From NCBI GenBank assembly GCA_947626485.1, contig CANQSG010000093.1, positions 1-7,926 on the forward strand: a stretch of 7,926 nucleotides of DNA, in the 5' to 3' direction. The position numbers were made by a program, and so were the translations under genes. The notes under the pieces were generated by a model. It did not search any database. It worked only from the letters and a program-made list of their open reading frames with translations, and was not told where the DNA came from. Source of the stretch: an uncultured Clostridia bacterium. GTDB lineage: Bacteria; Bacillota; Clostridia; Oscillospirales; Acutalibacteraceae. This document shows positions 5,709 through 7,926 of this stretch, piece by piece. Numbering within the stretch: position 1 is the first letter of the stretch; every line of letters begins with the position of its first letter.

Positions 5709-7840
5709 CATCTGTAATAAATTTCCACGAACAGCGTCCCGAGCCAGCCGAAGACCTGCTGGCTAAGCAAGAACAGCAGGAAGAGCAGGAACAGGATGAT
5801 GAGCATGAAGATCAGGGTGAAGACGGTCGTCCAGAGGAAGCGGCCGAATTCGTAATCGTGAATGCGCATCATGCCGACGATCAGCAGGAAGGCGGCGTAG
5901 AGCGTGCAGGCGGCGACGAAGATGCCGAGGAAGGCCGCCTCGTCGGGCACTAAAATGTGGGTCAGCACGAGCTGCAGCAGCCGACCGAACAAAATCGGCA
6001 GCAGGCTGTAACAGGTGACGGTGAAGATCTCGCGCAGCTTGCCGATGCCGCCCGCCAGCGTGCAGACCAGCCAGTTCGAGACCGTCCAGAGCAGCACGAG
6101 GCCGACGGTGCTCAGCAGCACGTAAAAGGCGTTGTAATTCTGGGAATCGAAGACCGTGAAGGCGAAGCCGCCGGCGGTGTCGCACAGGACGGTGACGACG
6201 TAAAACAGCACGAGCAGCACGCACGAGATGAGCAGCGAGCCCTGCCCTTTTTCCTTGACGAGCCGGAAGCTCTCGGCCGGGTGAGGCACGCAGGAAAGCG
6301 CCGTGCGGAGCTTCGCGTTGCCGACGAGCACCCGCCCGCTGCGCCGCAGCCGCAGCCGCAGCACGACGAGCCCGGCGATCAGCAGGACGGCCGCCAGCGC
6401 GATCCAGTAGAAATTCGCCTCGATGACCTCGGTGCGGCGCACCTGAAAGGCCTTGGCGTAGGTCTCGCGGTCGGCGCCGAGCTTGGCGCAGCGCATGGCC
6501 TCGCGGTTGTCGCCCAGATCATAATAAGCCTTGGCGAGGCCGCGGAAGGCGAGCTGACTGTGGGCGTCGACGGCGGCGGCCTGCTCCCAGGCGCCCTTCG
6601 CGGCGGCGAAATCGCCCGCGAGGGTCAGCATCTGGGCGCCGCGCACCAGCGCGCCGTAATCGGTCATGCGGAAGATCGTGACGTTGTTTTTCTGGTTGTC
6701 GCTGACGAGGATGTCGGTGCCCGACAGGGTGATGCCGCCCGGCAGGCCGAAGGTGCCCTGCTGGTTGCCGTCCCCCATGCTGCCGCCGAAGACCGACAGC
6801 AGGTTGCACTCGGCGTCATACCAGAAAATGCGGCCGTAGGTCGTGTCCATCGCGTAGAAGAAGCCGTCGGCGTCGACCGTCAAGCAGCCGAGGTCCTGCG
6901 CCTGCCGCACCCGGCGCAGCGAGCCGACCGCGTTGTCGGCGAAGTTTTTCGCCTGCTCGTCGAGGACGTCCTTGCCGCCGGGGTTGAGCATCGCGATCTG
7001 GCCGACCTGAATGTCCTCCGTGCCGCTTTTGCCGGTGGCGGTGTAGATGAAATCGTGCGCCCCGACGACGATGTCGGTAAAGGTGTAGGGCAGCGAGAGC
7101 ATGTCGGCGGCGCGCTTGACGTCGTTGGAGGTCAGCCGCTTCCAGAGGCTTTGCAGCACGTCAAGCGTCGAAGCGCGGACGGTGTTCGCGCCGAAAAAGC
7201 CGAGGAATTCGCGCGCGGGCGAGTGCAAAATCGCGCCGTAATAACTGCCGTCGCAAGCGACGTAGAGATACCCTTTTGAGTCGAGCGCGACCTTGGTCGG
7301 TTTATAGACAAAATTCGTCGGGATCAGGTCGGATTCCGGCAGGAGCAGCACCTGCTGCACGGCGCCGGATGTGTCGAGCACGAGCACCCGCGCGTGTTCG
7401 GTGTCGGCGACGTAGAGCAGGCCGTCGGCGGCGGCGAGGATGCCGCGCGCGCCGGTGAAGTCGATTGCCTCCCCCTGATAGCTGAAGCCGGAAAGGGTGC
7501 CCGCCGGGCGATAGTCCTTGTCGAGCACGAAAATGCGGGAGGTGCCGCCGTCGAGCAGGTAAATGCGGCCGTCGGGCGCGGTGTCGATATCGTTGAGCTT
7601 GCAGCCTTCGTCGACGCCGATCTGCGCGCCGGTCACGACCTGCGCGACGGTGTACATCGGGCGGCTGTAGGCCTGGGTCTTATCCCCCGCCGTGTAGTCC
7701 TCCCAATAGGTGTAGCTGCGGTAGGGCTCCTCGTCGGTGCCGGCGGCGTCGGTGCGCTGCTGGGCGGCGAAGGCGCGGGTCGAAAAGAGCATGCAGAGCA
7801 GGAGGGCAAAGGCGGCGAATCGGCGAAATGAAACTTTCAT
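5708..7840 (-). CDS. Secreted NHL-like propeller/TPR-like/YIP1 membrane fusion protein
   Basis: The 710-residue product starts with a cleavable signal peptide (about 1-25, AFA-AQ). Residues about 75-390 carry repeated blades of the NHL/SMP-30 type, for example DIDTAPDGRIYLLD at 84-97, GLLYVADTEHARVLVLD at 140-156, VALDSKGYLYVA at 184-195 and LTVDADGFFYAMD at 320-332. This indicates an extracytoplasmic beta-propeller. A helical TPR-like segment (about 397-465) follows, then a membrane helix (476-495), a basic stretch (496-512) and a five-helix YIP1-type domain (about 515-700) beginning PAESFRLVKEKGQGS. Its role is unknown; it may be a surface binding or assembly partner of the transporter. It has an ideal ribosome binding site (AAGGAGG, 7-base spacer), lies 12 bp after the upstream permease, and ends overlapping the lipoprotein gene. 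Propeller and YIP1 assignments are by eye. Confidence 0.85.
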   Translation of the reverse strand: MKVSFRRFAAFALLLCMLFSTRAFAAQQRTDAAGTDEEPYRSYTYWEDYTAGDKTQAYSRPMYTVAQVVTGAQIGVDEGCKLNDIDTAPDGRIYLLDGGTSRIFVLDKDYRPAGTLSGFSYQGEAIDFTGARGILAAADGLLYVADTEHARVLVLDTSGAVQQVLLLPESDLIPTNFVYKPTKVALDSKGYLYVACDGSYYGAILHSPAREFLGFFGANTVRASTLDVLQSLWKRLTSNDVKRAADMLSLPYTFTDIVVGAHDFIYTATGKSGTEDIQVGQIAMLNPGGKDVLDEQAKNFADNAVGSLRRVRQAQDLGCLTVDADGFFYAMDTTYGRIFWYDAECNLLSVFGGSMGDGNQQGTFGLPGGITLSGTDILVSDNQKNNVTIFRMTDYGALVRGAQMLTLAGDFAAAKGAWEQAAAVDAHSQLAFRGLAKAYYDLGDNREAMRCAKLGADRETYAKAFQVRRTEVIEANFYWIALAAVLLIAGLVVLRLRLRRSGRVLVGNAKLRTALSCVPHPAESFRLVKEKGQGSLLISCVLLVLFYVVTVLCDTAGGFAFTVFDSQNYNAFYVLLSTVGLVLLWTVSNWLVCTLAGGIGKLREIFTVTCYSLLPILFGRLLQLVLTHILVPDEAAFLGIFVAACTLYAAFLLIVGMMRIHDYEFGRFLWTTVFTLIFMLIILFLLFLLFLLSQQVFGWLGTLFVEIYYR

Positions 7841-7852
7841 AGCGGCGCCTCC

Positions 7853-7926
7853 TTAACCCTTGATCCCGGCGGAGCCCATGGTCTCCTTGATGCTGCCCTG
7901 CGAGATGAGGTAAACGAGGACGGGCG
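7853..7926 (-). CDS. Carbohydrate ABC transporter permease (MalG type), C-terminal fragment cut by the window edge
   Basis: Only the last 23 codons and a TAA stop are present. They encode PVLVYLISQGSIKETMGSAG followed by IKG, which matches the end of the last membrane helix and the short cytoplasmic tail (xxIKxxxxxAGIKG) typical of MalG/LplC-type permeases. It resembles the C-terminus of the MalG-type permease ending at 1539 (RRFIKSIDRVGITG). The stop codon overlaps the ribosome binding site of the propeller/YIP1 gene, so both belong to one operon. The rest of the gene, and probably its MalF partner and binding protein, lie to the right of the window. Confidence 0.8.
   Translation of the reverse strand, partial: PVLVYLISQGSIKETMGSAGIKG

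Noticed and set aside
3468..5717. Long plus-strand frames (342 and 398 codons) opposite the lipoprotein gene
   Set aside because: They mirror the real minus-strand gene, have Arg/Asp/Gly/Val-rich composition, and show no recognisable domain or ribosome binding site pattern.
5957..7831. Plus-strand frames (440 and 145 codons) opposite the propeller/YIP1 gene
   Set aside because: The minus strand has a signal peptide, propeller repeats and membrane helices; the plus-strand products are charged, low-complexity antisense artefacts.
1..7926. CRISPR array, tRNA/rRNA genes, riboswitch, attachment site
   Set aside because: No regularly spaced repeats, tRNA-like cloverleaf or known riboswitch core was seen; almost all of the window is coding, and the only gap over 30 bp is 1407-1538.

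Overview
The window is one densely packed, leftward-transcribed (minus strand) carbohydrate-utilisation locus from a GC-rich bacterium. It looks like a high-GC member of the Clostridia, such as an uncultured Oscillospirales-type gut lineage. The reasons are the strong AGGAGG ribosome binding sites, a lipobox lipoprotein, CUT1-type sugar permeases, and the protein families present (YIP1 fusions and DUF5696-like lipoproteins next to sugar ABC permeases, which I associate with Firmicutes). The taxonomic placement is an inference; no RNA gene or phylogenetic marker is present.

Read in the direction of transcription (right to left), the genes are: the last 23 codons of a MalG-type sugar permease (7926-7853); a secreted/membrane protein combining an NHL-like beta-propeller, a TPR-like helical stretch and a C-terminal YIP1 membrane domain (7840-5708); a large DUF5696-like lipoprotein (5696-3438); a MalF-type permease (3441-2518); a MalG-type permease (2513-1539); then, after a 132-bp gap with its own promoter, a glycoside hydrolase family 2 gene (1406-69). 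The first five are joined by a 12-bp gap, two stop/start overlaps and a 4-bp gap, so they form one transcript whose promoter lies beyond the right edge. No ATPase and no classical solute-binding protein lies in the window. The ATPase may be encoded elsewhere, as with the shared MsmX-type ATPases of Firmicutes.

A likely overall picture is that the lipoprotein and the propeller/YIP1 protein act at the cell surface on a glycan or glycoside, the permease pair imports the product, and the GH2 enzyme, which has no signal peptide, hydrolyses it in the cytoplasm.

Two things stand out. First, the GH2 gene is broken: it ends about 27 residues after its acid/base glutamate, exactly where the sequence changes from GC-rich to AT-rich DNA (bases 1-68 are 21/68 G+C by hand count). 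This suggests an insertion, a rearrangement junction or an assembly chimera. Second, the GH2 promoter is preceded by A-tracts repeated at about one helical turn, resembling an UP element or intrinsic bend. The long plus-strand reading frames are antisense shadows of these GC-rich genes.
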